Of a DNA stretch of 64,000 bases, positions 7,979 through 16,960 are shown piece by piece. The DNA lies in contig CAZVGO010000028.1 of assembly GCA_964626755.1 (NCBI GenBank), positions 124,001 through 188,000 on the forward strand, written 5' to 3'. This DNA comes from JACDAV01 sp964626755. GTDB lineage: Bacteria > Chloroflexota > Limnocylindria > Limnocylindrales > CSP1-4. How positions within the stretch are numbered: the stretch's first letter is position 1; every line of letters begins with the position of its first letter. The notes below the pieces were generated by a model. That model searched no databases. It saw only the letters and a list, made by a program, of their open reading frames with translations, and was not told the origin of the DNA. The position numbers and the translations under genes are program-made.

Positions 7979-10782
7979 ACCGGCGGGAGCTCCTGCTCGT
8001 CGGTCTGGGCGGGCGCGAACGGGTCACCCACCCGATCGACCCGCTCGATCATGTCGCGGATCGTCCAGCGGTTGGGGCGGAGGGATGGGTCGTCCAGCTC
8101 GTCCCAGCTGATCGGCGCCGAGACCGGCGCTCCCGGCGCGGGCCGGACGGCGTACGGCGCGACGAGCGTCTTGATCGGCTCGTTCTGGGTGTAGTCGAGG
8201 CGGGCCCGGCCCTGCCGCTTGGCTTTGGCCCACTCCCACGACACGAGGTCCGGGACCATCTGGCCGATCGCCCGTGACACCCGCTCCACCCAGCGGCTCG
8301 TGTCCTCGTATGTGTACTTGCCCCGGACGATCGGGATCCAGGCCTGGATGCCGCGCCGGCCGGTGAGCTTCGGATAGGCGCGGACGCCGAGATGTTCGAA
8401 GGCGGTCCTGTACAGGCGCGCGATCTGCAGGGTCTCCTCCCACGTCGTCTTCTCGCCCGGGTCGATGTCGACGAGCGCGAATGTCGGCTTCCAGGGGTCG
8501 TGGATCGTGGAGGTCCAGGCGTGGACCTCGAACGCGGTCTGGTTGCCGAGCCAGCACAGGGTCGCGGCGCGGTCGGCGAGGAGGTGGTCGTTGGCCTTGC
8601 GGTCCTCGCGCTCGTTGAAGCCGGTCTCGTGCCAGATCTTCAGCCAGCTCGGGGCGGTCGAGGGGATGTCCTTCTGCCAGAAGCCGGGGGCGAGGGCACC
8701 GTTCGGATAGCGGTGGAGGTTGAGCGGCCGGTCGGCGAGGTGGGGCAGCATCGCCGGGCCGATGCGGGCGAAGTAGCGGATCAGTTCGCGCTTCGGGATG
8801 GGCGGATCGCTCTTCTCCTTGCCCGGGAAGATGACCTTGTCGAGGTTCGTGAGCTTCAGCTCCTCCCCGCCGACCTGCCACGTGCCCTCCTTGCCGAGGG
8901 CGTCGAGCGCCGCGAGCTCCGCGGCCGAGGCAACCCACGGCAGCCCGTCCGGCCCGGCGGCGGAGAGGCTGTCCGGCGCGCGGCGGTCGGGATCGGTGCC
9001 GGGATCGGCGCCGGCTCCACCGCGGATAGGCGTCGCGCGGGGCGTGGAATCCTGCGACTTCGTACTACGTTCTCGCACCGTTCTTGCGGCCGCGGCCGCG
9101 GCCGCGGCCTTCTCCGACTCGGCAACCTCGGCCTCGGCGGCCCGATCGGCCGCGGCGGGCGAAATCGGCCGCTCGCGGATGACCGACCGCGGATCCTTGT
9201 CCAGCTCGAGGCCCTTGTACGCGGTCTGGCGGACGTAGCCCTCGCGCGTCCAGCCTCCGAGCTCTGCACGGATCACGAGCTCGGGGCGGATCCACTGGGC
9301 GGTGCGCAGCTCGCCCTTCCGCTCCGGGCATGGCTCGAACGGACAGGTGTCGGTCGCGAGGGCTTCGAGGCGTTTGCGCAGCTCGCGCCTCGCCCCTGCG
9401 TTGAACCCGGACCCGACCTTGCCGGAATACCGCAGCTTGCGTCCCTCGTACACCCCGACGACGACCGCCCCGAGGTCCTTTGCGTTCCCCTCCCCGGGCG
9501 TCCAGCCGCCGACCACGAGCTCCTGCTCGGGGCGGATCTTGACTTTCAGCCAGGTCGGTGAGCGCCTTCCCGGCTCGTACCGGGATCGGCGGTGCTTGGC
9601 GATGATGCCCTCGACGTGGAGCCTGGCCGCCGCGGCGTGGAAGGCGACCCCGTCGCCGACCACGTGCGAGGCGAACCGGACCCGGCCCGAGTCCTTCAGG
9701 ACCGACCGGAGGAGTCGCTTGCGATCCTCGAGCGGGACCTTGACGAGCAGCCGGCCGTCGAGGTAGAGCAGGTCGAACACCTGGTACAGGAGGCCGCGAC
9801 CGCCCTCCGGGCGCCCGGCGCGGAGGGCGCTGATCCGCTCCTGGAGAAGCCCGAAGTCGGGCACGCCGGCGTCGTCGATCGCGACGATCTCGCCGTCGAC
9901 GATCGCCTGGCGCGCGTTGATCCACGAGGGCGGGCTGAGAAGTCCCCCGAAATACGTCTCTGCTGCATTGCCGCGGCGCGTCCAGAGCCGGACTTCTCCG
10001 GCCCTGACGACCGCCTCGACCCGGTAGCCGTCCCACTTGATCTCGAACAGCCAGTCCGGGTCGTCGAACGGGTCGGGGCTCGCCAGGGTGGCCGCCATCG
10101 GCTCGATGTAGTCGGGCATCGGTGCCTCGACCGCGCCGGCGAGATCAATCTCGGCATCGGCGGCCGGCGCGCCGCTCGTCCAGAGGGCGTCGCGGTTGGC
10201 CTTGACCTCGTCATTCGTGCGGCCGGTCTTGACCGACTTCGGATGGTCCTCCGGATCCCAGCCGGGCTTCGAGCACTCGTCCCGCTTCTTGATCAGGAGC
10301 CACTGCTCGCTCTCGTCCTCGAACGCCACGGCCGGCTGGGATCCCGGCCGGCGGCTCGTCCGGACGAGGGTGAACCGGCCGCACAGCTTCTCGCCCTTGA
10401 GGATGAACTTGAGCTCGCCGTCCTCGACCGCCTTCCTCGGATCGAGCGTGGCCTCCTCCGGCTCGAACGTCCCCCAGTCCCAGACGATGACGTCGCCGGC
10501 GCCGTACTCGCCCTTCGGGATCACGCCCTCGAAGTCGAAGTACTCGATGGGGTGGTCCTCGACGTGGACCGCCATCCGGCGCACGGCGGGATCGAGCGTC
10601 GGGCCTTTGGGGATCGCCCAGCTCGCGAGGACGCCCTCGATCTCGAGCCGGAAGTCGTAATGGAGTCGGGTCGCGCGGTGGCGCTGGACAACGAACCGGC
10701 CGGTGCCGCGCGCGGAGGGATCCCCGGCCGGCTCCGGCGTCTTCGAGAAGTCGCGCTTGGCCTTGTACTTGTCGAGCGGCAT
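7975..10782 (-). CDS. ligD: ATP-dependent DNA ligase LigD (phosphoesterase-ligase-polymerase)
   Basis: This is a 935-residue multifunctional enzyme of bacterial non-homologous end joining. The domain order is the Pseudomonas type. A 3'-phosphoesterase domain comes first (about residues 25-160, with HYDFRLE and GVIPKGEYGAGDV). The ATP-dependent ligase follows (about 225-530, adenylated lysine in EIKWDGYR, Lys249). A polymerase/primase domain is last (about 650-915, with NLHRYPNG, the metal-binding FALVDIDPG and SGRRGIQAW-like LTGRRGIQAW). The linker between ligase and polymerase is alanine- and arginine-rich and contains a degenerate copy of a 25-bp palindrome found elsewhere in the window. 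The ku gene lies upstream on the same strand. The stop overlaps the converging gene by four bases. Confidence 0.96.
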   Translation of the reverse strand: MPLDKYKAKRDFSKTPEPAGDPSARGTGRFVVQRHRATRLHYDFRLEIEGVLASWAIPKGPTLDPAVRRMAVHVEDHPIEYFDFEGVIPKGEYGAGDVIVWDWGTFEPEEATLDPRKAVEDGELKFILKGEKLCGRFTLVRTSRRPGSQPAVAFEDESEQWLLIKKRDECSKPGWDPEDHPKSVKTGRTNDEVKANRDALWTSGAPAADAEIDLAGAVEAPMPDYIEPMAATLASPDPFDDPDWLFEIKWDGYRVEAVVRAGEVRLWTRRGNAAETYFGGLLSPPSWINARQAIVDGEIVAIDDAGVPDFGLLQERISALRAGRPEGGRGLLYQVFDLLYLDGRLLVKVPLEDRKRLLRSVLKDSGRVRFASHVVGDGVAFHAAAARLHVEGIIAKHRRSRYEPGRRSPTWLKVKIRPEQELVVGGWTPGEGNAKDLGAVVVGVYEGRKLRYSGKVGSGFNAGARRELRKRLEALATDTCPFEPCPERKGELRTAQWIRPELVIRAELGGWTREGYVRQTAYKGLELDKDPRSVIRERPISPAAADRAAEAEVAESEKAAAAAAAARTVRERSTKSQDSTPRATPIRGGAGADPGTDPDRRAPDSLSAAGPDGLPWVASAAELAALDALGKEGTWQVGGEELKLTNLDKVIFPGKEKSDPPIPKRELIRYFARIGPAMLPHLADRPLNLHRYPNGALAPGFWQKDIPSTAPSWLKIWHETGFNEREDRKANDHLLADRAATLCWLGNQTAFEVHAWTSTIHDPWKPTFALVDIDPGEKTTWEETLQIARLYRTAFEHLGVRAYPKLTGRRGIQAWIPIVRGKYTYEDTSRWVERVSRAIGQMVPDLVSWEWAKAKRQGRARLDYTQNEPIKTLVAPYAVRPAPGAPVSAPISWDELDDPSLRPNRWTIRDMIERVDRVGDPFAPAQTDEQELPPV
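9053..9077. repeat. Degenerate copy of a 25-bp palindrome inside ligD
   Basis: The first 17 bases (TGCGACTTCGTACTACG) are identical to the start of the perfect palindrome at 39048-39072. The right arm differs at three central bases (TTC for AAG). The copy lies in the sequence encoding the variable linker between the ligase and polymerase domains, where an insertion would be tolerated. Confidence 0.6.
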
Positions 10783-10825
10783 GTGCCGTCAGGCTAGCGC
10801 CCCGCGGCCGAGTTCCGCCAAATCG

Positions 10826-11035
10826 GTGCTCGTGGGGCACAGAATCGAGGACGCCGTGCGCGAGACGCACACAACCAACGGTCGCAGCCGATTCCTTGCC
10901 GGGTAGGTGCGCGGGGCGCACACAACCAACGTGCCGCGATCCGTTGGGTCGGAAACGTGCCACCCGAGCACGATTTGGGCGGAATCCTCCGCGCGGAAGC
11001 CGTGTTCTGCTCGTTGTGTGCGTTCCACGCACAGG
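10826..11035. repeat. Intergenic cluster A of short hairpin repeats (ku-ligD spacer)
   Basis: The 270-base spacer between ku and ligD holds no gene. It contains copies of GTGCGNGNNACGCACACAAC: direct copies at 10856-10881 and 10907-10931, and an inverted copy at about 11011-11035. Each can fold as GTGCG-N(3-5)-CGCAC. A weaker pair flanks them, GTGCTCGTGGGGCAC at 10826 and an inverted GTGCTCGGGTGGCAC at about 10950-10970, both preceded by TTCCGCC(C)AAATCG. The whole block is therefore roughly an inverted repeat. Clusters at 27850-27977 and 40002-40140 have a related direct-direct-inverted layout. Confidence 0.6.
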
Positions 11036-11054
11036 GAGTTGCTGAGCCGGGGCC

Positions 11055-12023
11055 TCAGGCGCTCCGGCGGCGACGGGCCGGTCGAGCCTCCTCGAGGTCC
11101 TCGTCCGCCGCCTTGCCGCGCGTTCGTGCGCCGGCACGGGCCGCCTTCTGCGGGGCCGCCTTGGCCGCCTTAGCGGCGGCAGGGCGGGCGGCCCGTTCCT
11201 TCTTCGCGTCGGCGACCGAGACGGGCTTGCCGCCCCGAGCGGACTTCGCCGCGCTCACGCTCGCCTCGAGAGCCGCCATGAGGTCGATGAGCTTGCCCGT
11301 CTCCTCGACCGGCTCGGGCGCGACGACCTCCTTGCCCTCGACCTTCTGCTCGATGATCTGCATCAGGGCGTCGCGGTACTCGTCCTTGTACTTTGCCGGC
11401 TCGAATTCGCCGGTCATCGCCGCGACGAGCTGCTTGGCCATCGCCTTCTCGGCGGGCTTGAAGTCGAAGTCCTCCGCCGGCAGCTCCAAGTCGCCCAGGG
11501 CGCGGATCTCGTCCGGCCAGTGGAGGGTGGTGAGGAGGAGCGTCTTGCCGAACGGATCGAGGGCTGCGAGGGCCTCCCGATCCTTGATCACGACCTTGCA
11601 GATCGCCGTGAGCTCCTCCTCCTCGAGGACCTGCTTGAGGAGGTAGAACGCCTTTCGGCCGATCTTGTCCGGCTCGATGTAGTAGGCCTGCTTCACGAAC
11701 TTGACGGCCCCGTCCTCATCGTCCGCCTTTGTGAACTGCTCGATCTCGATCGCCCGGACCGTCTTGAGCGGGACCTTCTCGAGGTCCTCGTCGGTGATGA
11801 CGACGTACTGGTCAGGGGCGTACTCGTAGCCCTTGACCGTGTCCGACCGCGAGATCACCTTCTCGTCGACCGGGCAGAAGATCTTCATCTGGATCCGCGA
11901 CAGGTCCTTGGCGTGGAGCATGTTGAAGCTCACGCCGTACTTCGACTCGGTCGCCAGGTAGAGCTTGACGGGGATCGTCACCAGCCCGAACTGGATTGCC
12001 CCCTTCCACATCGCGCGCGGCAC
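11055..12023 (-). CDS. ku: Ku protein, non-homologous end joining
   Basis: This is a 322-residue Ku homodimer subunit that binds broken DNA ends and recruits LigD. The GTG start gives PRAMWKGAIQFGLVTIPV, the standard bacterial Ku opening. The core continues with VSFNMLHAKD, KGYEYAPDQYVVI and the central FVKQAYYIEPD. The family-typical core ends near residue 260. The C-terminus beyond it is a lysine/arginine/alanine-rich tail, like the DNA-binding tails of mycobacterial Ku. The gene is upstream of ligD on the same strand, separated by the repeat-rich spacer, so the pair may be co-regulated. Confidence 0.96.
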   Translation of the reverse strand: MPRAMWKGAIQFGLVTIPVKLYLATESKYGVSFNMLHAKDLSRIQMKIFCPVDEKVISRSDTVKGYEYAPDQYVVITDEDLEKVPLKTVRAIEIEQFTKADDEDGAVKFVKQAYYIEPDKIGRKAFYLLKQVLEEEELTAICKVVIKDREALAALDPFGKTLLLTTLHWPDEIRALGDLELPAEDFDFKPAEKAMAKQLVAAMTGEFEPAKYKDEYRDALMQIIEQKVEGKEVVAPEPVEETGKLIDLMAALEASVSAAKSARGGKPVSVADAKKERAARPAAAKAAKAAPQKAARAGARTRGKAADEDLEEARPARRRRSA

Positions 12024-12121
12024 GGTCAGGTCCTCTTAGCAGCAGCCCTGCCCGGGGGCCGCGACGGTCAACGATAGCGTCCCCGCGCAAGGGGCGGCTG
12101 AGCGGGGGTCCCGACGGGCGG

Positions 12122-14599
12122 TCAGCGGCCGATGAGGACCGCGTCGACGTCGATTCGGGGCCGGCGGGACGTGCCGTTGGAGCGGATCTCGATCGTCTTC
12201 AGGCTGTCGGCGTCGAACGTCTTGGTCCACACGATCCGCCGGCTGACCCCCGTCTTCGAGTACAGGCTGATCGTGGCCTGGTACACGCCGTTGACGTAGA
12301 CGTTGGCCGTGCCTCGGGTCGGCCCGACCGGAGCGACGATCGCCATCACCCGGGCCATCATCCTCAGGCGAACGTACGAGCCCCGCCGTGTGGTGTAGCG
12401 GGTCGTCCCGCCGGACGCGAACCTTGAGACGGACCGGTACCAGCCGGTCGAGTACTTCATCGCGGTGCTGGTATCCTGGACGATCCCGAGCCGGAGAATT
12501 GGGCCCTCGGCCCACGGGCTCCAGATCCCGACCGCATCGCGGGCCCGGATCCGGAACTGGTGAGCGCGGCTGAGCGCGACGGTCCGGACGGTGGAGGTCG
12601 CGGTGCCGGCGGCGGTGCCGGAGGGCTGCCACGGGCCGAGGTCGAGGGAGTACTCGAGCTCATACCCAGTGATCTTGCTCGACGGGTCGGTCGCCGCCGG
12701 CCAAACGACCCGGACCGGGGCCCTGGTGGCGCCGGAAAGCGAGGACTTGTAGGCTGGAGCCGCGGTCGGGGGATTGGCTGTCGGTGCGTCGTTCTCGACG
12801 ATGATCTGGATCGTCGCGGAGCGGGTCCGCGTGCCCTCCGCGGCGGTGACCACGACCGGATAACTTCCGGCCGGGAGCGACCGGGGCACCGTCACGGTGA
12901 GCATCGCCGAGGTCGCACCGAAGCCACTCACGCTGAGCTTGTCGAGCGCGACGGGAAAGCCGGGCGGCGTGGTCGCCGAGAGTGCCAGGGTCTCGAAGTG
13001 GGTCGGGGTGCGGGTGATCGTGATCGGCAGGCTGACCGTGCCGCCGGCCTCGCCCATCGGGATCGGCTGAGCGACGGTGACGCTGAAGTCGCCGGCCGGC
13101 CCGATCAGCGAGACGTCCAGCAGGCGGTCCGGGTAGGCGTCCGGGTCGGTCCACCACTTCCAGTTCGAAGATGAGAGCGCGAGGAGCGCGGTCCTGACCA
13201 TGGCAGGGGTCGCCCACGGCCGGGTCGCCTTGTAGAGGGCGATTGCGCCCGCGACGTGGGGCGTTGCCATCGACGTCCCGGACATGTACGCGTAGGCGTT
13301 GCCGGGCATCGTCGACATGATGCATTTGCCGGGCGCGATGATGTCGACGTCCCCGCCGCTGTTGCTGAAGTCGGCGAACGTGTCGTCGAGGTCGTACGAC
13401 CCCCACGACAGGCAGCGGTTGCCGCCAAGGGAGCCTGCCTTGCCGTCCGTGTCGGCGAGGGCAGACACGGTGATCACCTCGTCGTACGCGGCAGGTACCC
13501 GGGCGGCAGCGCTGTGCGAGTCGTTGCCCGCGGCCACTGCCACCGTGACGCCCGACGCGACGAGGCGGCAGATCCCCTGGTGGAGGATGTCCCCGTTCGT
13601 CAGGCCGCAGTTGAAGTCGTCCTTGCCCCACTTCGCGACGCTCATGTTGGCCGCCTCGATGAGCGGGAGCGTGGCGTCGTTCGGGTCGCGCTGCGCGGCG
13701 ATCCAGTCCAGGCCGCAGATGTACCACGACAGGTAGCCGAAGCCTTCGTTGTTTAGGATCTTGACCGACCAGAGACGGACGCCCGGCGCGACCCCGACGA
13801 CTCCGCTCCCGTTGTCCTTGGCGCCGACCGTGCCGGCGACGTGGGTGCCATGCCCGTGGCCGTCGCTCCACGCGTCGCGATCCGAGGTCGTGCAGTTCAC
13901 GCCGCCGACGACGAAGAGGTCTCCGTGCCCACCGTCGATGCCCGTGTCGACGATCGCGACGTCGGCGTCGACGCGCTTGTCCACGCCGTCGATCTGGGCT
14001 GATGTCGAGGCGCGAGTTCCGATTCGCGCGACGCCTGTCGGGATGGTCTGCGCGGCGAGCTCGATGATCTCGTCGGGGATGACCGCGGCCACGTCCGGGT
14101 CGGCCTCGAGTGCCTCGCGCTGGTCGTCGGTGAGCGCTCCGGAGAATCCGCGAACGGCCTTTCCGAAGGACCGGTCCGCCTTCAGGCCCTCACGTTGGAT
14201 GTGGCGATCGCGGACCTTCTTCGTGTCGGCGCCCTTGGCCATGATGACGATGTACCGGTCAGTCGCGTCGAGTCCGCCCCGCGATGCCTTGCTCGGGGCT
14301 GCCTTAGCCTCGGGCGTCGGGCGCACCTTGGGCGTTGCGCGCACCTCGGGCGTCGCGGCTGCCTCGGGCGCTGCTTCCGCAGGTGGCGTCGGTTCCGCCG
14401 CGGGGGCTTCCTCGGCCGGAGGCGTTTCCTCGGCCGGAGGCGTTTCCTCGGCCGGGGGCGTTTCCTCGGCCGGAGGCGTCGCGTCCGGCGCGGGCGTCAC
14501 TTCCGCGGACGGCGCAACCTCCGGGGAGGCAGCCTGAACCGGGAGAGCCGAGAGGGCGAGGAGGGCGGCAAGAACGAACGGCCAGGTCCGGGATCGCAT
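12122..14599 (-). CDS. Secreted subtilisin-like serine peptidase (S8)
   Basis: This is an 825-residue exported peptidase. The signal peptide spans residues 1-24. A Pro/Ala/Glu-rich stalk follows, with four to five tandem PPAEET units (about residues 42-63). Next is an I9-type propeptide (YIVIMAKG to AAVIPDE, about 115-178). The catalytic domain carries Asp218 (IVDTGIDGG), His250 (HGTHVAG), the oxyanion Asn (AAGNDS) and the serine in SGTSMATPHVAG (about residue 443). C-terminal beta-sandwich modules resemble Ig-like and fibronectin III domains (ITGYELEYSLD). It probably processes itself after export and degrades extracellular protein. It is flanked by a hairpin upstream and by ku. Confidence 0.93.
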   Translation of the reverse strand: MRSRTWPFVLAALLALSALPVQAASPEVAPSAEVTPAPDATPPAEETPPAEETPPAEETPPAEEAPAAEPTPPAEAAPEAAATPEVRATPKVRPTPEAKAAPSKASRGGLDATDRYIVIMAKGADTKKVRDRHIQREGLKADRSFGKAVRGFSGALTDDQREALEADPDVAAVIPDEIIELAAQTIPTGVARIGTRASTSAQIDGVDKRVDADVAIVDTGIDGGHGDLFVVGGVNCTTSDRDAWSDGHGHGTHVAGTVGAKDNGSGVVGVAPGVRLWSVKILNNEGFGYLSWYICGLDWIAAQRDPNDATLPLIEAANMSVAKWGKDDFNCGLTNGDILHQGICRLVASGVTVAVAAGNDSHSAAARVPAAYDEVITVSALADTDGKAGSLGGNRCLSWGSYDLDDTFADFSNSGGDVDIIAPGKCIMSTMPGNAYAYMSGTSMATPHVAGAIALYKATRPWATPAMVRTALLALSSSNWKWWTDPDAYPDRLLDVSLIGPAGDFSVTVAQPIPMGEAGGTVSLPITITRTPTHFETLALSATTPPGFPVALDKLSVSGFGATSAMLTVTVPRSLPAGSYPVVVTAAEGTRTRSATIQIIVENDAPTANPPTAAPAYKSSLSGATRAPVRVVWPAATDPSSKITGYELEYSLDLGPWQPSGTAAGTATSTVRTVALSRAHQFRIRARDAVGIWSPWAEGPILRLGIVQDTSTAMKYSTGWYRSVSRFASGGTTRYTTRRGSYVRLRMMARVMAIVAPVGPTRGTANVYVNGVYQATISLYSKTGVSRRIVWTKTFDADSLKTIEIRSNGTSRRPRIDVDAVLIGR

Positions 14600-14731
14600 T
14601 CATGCGACAGGCTCGCCGCTCGGCGGGCTCGCCAAAACCACCCGGTGGTCACGTTCCGGGTTAGCCGACGGGGGTTACGCCCGGCTACCCCGATGGTCAG
14701 GCTTGCGGGTGGAGGCGATGCGGGTTGTGCG

Positions 14732-14771
14732 GTGTGGGACGGTCCAAGAATGGCCGTTGGACGGCCCACAC
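14732..14771 (-). terminator. Hairpin after the coiled-coil nuclease-like gene
   Basis: A long inverted repeat starts 6 bases after the stop at 14778. Outer arms GTGTGGG and CCCACAC pair over 7 bp. Inner arms GTCCAA and TTGGAC pair over 6 bp around a 9-base loop. There is no T-run after it, so it is a hairpin of terminator or mRNA-stabilising kind rather than a textbook Rho-independent terminator. Confidence 0.4.
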
Positions 14772-14777
14772 GGATCG

Positions 14778-16058
14778 TCAACCGGCGGCGCGACTCGTCG
14801 CCACCAGTTCTCGTTCCGCCGCGACGACCCGGGCGATGACCCCGTCGCGCAGGCGATCGAGACCCGTCGACACCGTGCCGGCGGCGCCGCTGATCGAGGT
14901 CAGCTGCGACTTCAGGCCCTTGATGACGTCGAGCTGCTCGCGGATCCCGGTCAGGGCCTCGGCGATCGCGTCCTGGTCGAGGTCCGCCTCGCGCTCGCGG
15001 AGCGTGTTCAGCGCGAGGAGGCGGGCCAGCCGCAGGGCGGCCTCGAGAGTCGCGTGGTCCGGGGCGGCCGGATCGAGGACGCAGTACACGTCGCCTGCGC
15101 GGACGTCGAACGGGGCGATCCCGGTCGGGGCATGGGCGGGCGTGAAGACGACGAGGGCAACCGCGGCACTCCGGTTCGTCTTCGCGTCGCGCAGCTCCTC
15201 GCGCATCTCGCGGCCGGACATCTTGCGGTCCTTGGCCTCGACCACGACCCGCAGCTCCGACCCGCGAGCCAGCGTCGGGTTGAGGGTCAGAACGAAGTCG
15301 CCCTTCTTCGAGCGCATCGTGTCGCCCGCCTCGTCTGCGGTCCGGTCGAGCAGGTCGCCTGCCCCACGGGCGAGGTCGCCGAGGATCGACTCGAGCAAGT
15401 CCTCGAAGTCGGCGCCCTTCGCAGCCGATTTCGCCCGCTCGGTGGCCCGCGCGTTGGCAGCGGCCTCGATGGCCACGAGGCGCTCCTCGACCGACTTGAA
15501 GCCGGCGGCGATCTCCTGGCGGAACTGGTGCATCGGCGAGTTGAGCCGGGTCGGATCGAGGAGGATCGCCAGCTTCGATGCGTCGCCATCGAAGTACGAC
15601 TCGAGCATCCCCCGGATCCGGCCGATCGCGCTGTCCCGCTTTCGCTCGTCGAACAGCTCTTCGACCATGCCGCGCAGGGCGCCCCGGTCGCCGAGGAACT
15701 TCTCCAGGGTGCGCGGCAGTCGCCCGTCGCCATCCGCGAAGTTCGTCCGGAGGGTCTGCTCGAGCGCTGTGGCGGCCCGCTCGTTGACCTGCTCCGCCTG
15801 GTGGACGAGCTTCTCGAACTCGGCCCGGACGACGTCCACGTTGACCGTGACGCCCGTGTCCTGGAGGGCCAGCAGGCCGATCTTCAGCGCCCGCTCGGCG
15901 AGCGCCGGGCGCTCCTCAGCGGATCGCGCCTCGAGATAGCCGGCCAGCGCGGCGTCCACGACGACGAGCCGGTCGACGACGATCCGGTCGCCGTCGACGA
16001 GAACACTCGTCACGGGCTCCGGCGGCGGTGGCAGCTGGACGATTCGGCGGGCTTCCAT
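14778..16058 (-). CDS. Coiled-coil protein with possible PD-(D/E)XK nuclease fold
   Basis: This 426-residue soluble protein belongs to no family I can name. The N-terminal half is helical and charged. The middle has KGADFEDLLESIL followed by GDFVLTLN and then LRVVVEAKDRKMS (about residues 285-300). The order E...GD...(E)xK resembles PD-(D/E)XK nuclease cores and RmuC-like proteins. A predicted coiled coil (LREREADLDQDAIAEALTGI onwards) forms the C-terminus. It stands alone between the peptidase and the uricase operon. The nuclease reading is inference from this motif alone. Confidence 0.7.
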   Translation of the reverse strand: MEARRIVQLPPPPEPVTSVLVDGDRIVVDRLVVVDAALAGYLEARSAEERPALAERALKIGLLALQDTGVTVNVDVVRAEFEKLVHQAEQVNERAATALEQTLRTNFADGDGRLPRTLEKFLGDRGALRGMVEELFDERKRDSAIGRIRGMLESYFDGDASKLAILLDPTRLNSPMHQFRQEIAAGFKSVEERLVAIEAAANARATERAKSAAKGADFEDLLESILGDLARGAGDLLDRTADEAGDTMRSKKGDFVLTLNPTLARGSELRVVVEAKDRKMSGREMREELRDAKTNRSAAVALVVFTPAHAPTGIAPFDVRAGDVYCVLDPAAPDHATLEAALRLARLLALNTLREREADLDQDAIAEALTGIREQLDVIKGLKSQLTSISGAAGTVSTGLDRLRDGVIARVVAAERELVATSRAAG

Positions 16059-16114
16059 GGGCCGAACTCTCGACGCCGGTCGTGACAGCTAGGGTGTCAC
16101 CACCGCCACCAACC

Positions 16115-16960
16115 TCAGCCGCGGCGGACCGTCGCCTCGATCAGGCCGTGCGGCTCGCGGGTGGCGACGAAGATCTCGCCCTCGTTTGGCTGCCCGAATG
16201 GCGACAGGTCGACGAGCCAGTGATGGAGATTCGGGAGCGACATCCGGACCTCGTCGACCTCGGGGTGGCGCTCGAGGATCGCCCGGCCGACGATCCACAC
16301 CGATGCCTGGACCGACGGGCTGTGGTGCTCCGCAAAGACGTCGAGGAGGGTCGCGCCGACGGCGTCGAACGAGGCGTCGAAGTCGACGTGCTCCGCATGG
16401 CCGCCGTATCGCCAGCTCGCGCTGATCATCGTCGCCATGATCCGATCGTCGACCTCGGGCAGTGTCGTGTACTCGTCGCGCGGGAAGCCCGAGAACCCGG
16501 ACCTGGTCGTCTTCATGACCGTCAGGTCGCGAATGCCGGCCTCGATCGCCGTGCCGGCCTCGGTCGCCGACACGACCGCCGTCCGGGTGAAGTCGCCGGA
16601 TCGGAAGAACGCGTCCGGCGCGGGGCCGCCTTCGGCCGGGACGCGAACCCAGCGGTGCTCGTCGATCGAAACCGTCGCGCGCTCGCACGGGTCGAGCGCG
16701 AGGAAGTGGCGGGCCAGCACGAGCCCGAAGCGCTCGATGGCGCCGGTCAGGTGCTCGCGCGCGAACGCATAGACGGTGTTCTTCATCGTGTCGGTGGCGA
16801 TGACGTTCGCGTTGTCGCCCTCGACATGAGCGGCAGCGAAGTCGCCCTCGAGAACGATCCCGACCGTCAGGTCGCGGACCTCGTGGCGGTCGGCGTGCCG
16901 GATGACCTTCACGAGCCGGATCGCCGACTTGCCGTACCGGTTCGGCCCGAGCTCGATCAC
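16115..16960 (-). CDS. pucL: Urate oxidase (uricase)
   Basis: This cofactor-free oxidase converts urate to 5-hydroxyisourate. The 281-residue length is typical. Visible family signatures are RYGKSAIRLVKV with the catalytic lysine, NVIATDTMKNTVY with the catalytic threonine and the flavin-free active-site loop, and a C-terminal LPNLHHW histidine motif. The two tandem T-fold repeats are complete. The GTG start overlaps the stop of uraD in a GTGA, so the three urate-to-allantoin enzymes are one operon in the order uraH-uraD-uricase. Confidence 0.95.
   Translation of the reverse strand: MIELGPNRYGKSAIRLVKVIRHADRHEVRDLTVGIVLEGDFAAAHVEGDNANVIATDTMKNTVYAFAREHLTGAIERFGLVLARHFLALDPCERATVSIDEHRWVRVPAEGGPAPDAFFRSGDFTRTAVVSATEAGTAIEAGIRDLTVMKTTRSGFSGFPRDEYTTLPEVDDRIMATMISASWRYGGHAEHVDFDASFDAVGATLLDVFAEHHSPSVQASVWIVGRAILERHPEVDEVRMSLPNLHHWLVDLSPFGQPNEGEIFVATREPHGLIEATVRRG

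Noticed and set aside
14395..14480. Short tandem DNA repeats resembling a CRISPR array
   Set aside because: The 18-bp units encode the in-frame PPAEET stalk of the S8 peptidase and have no spacers.
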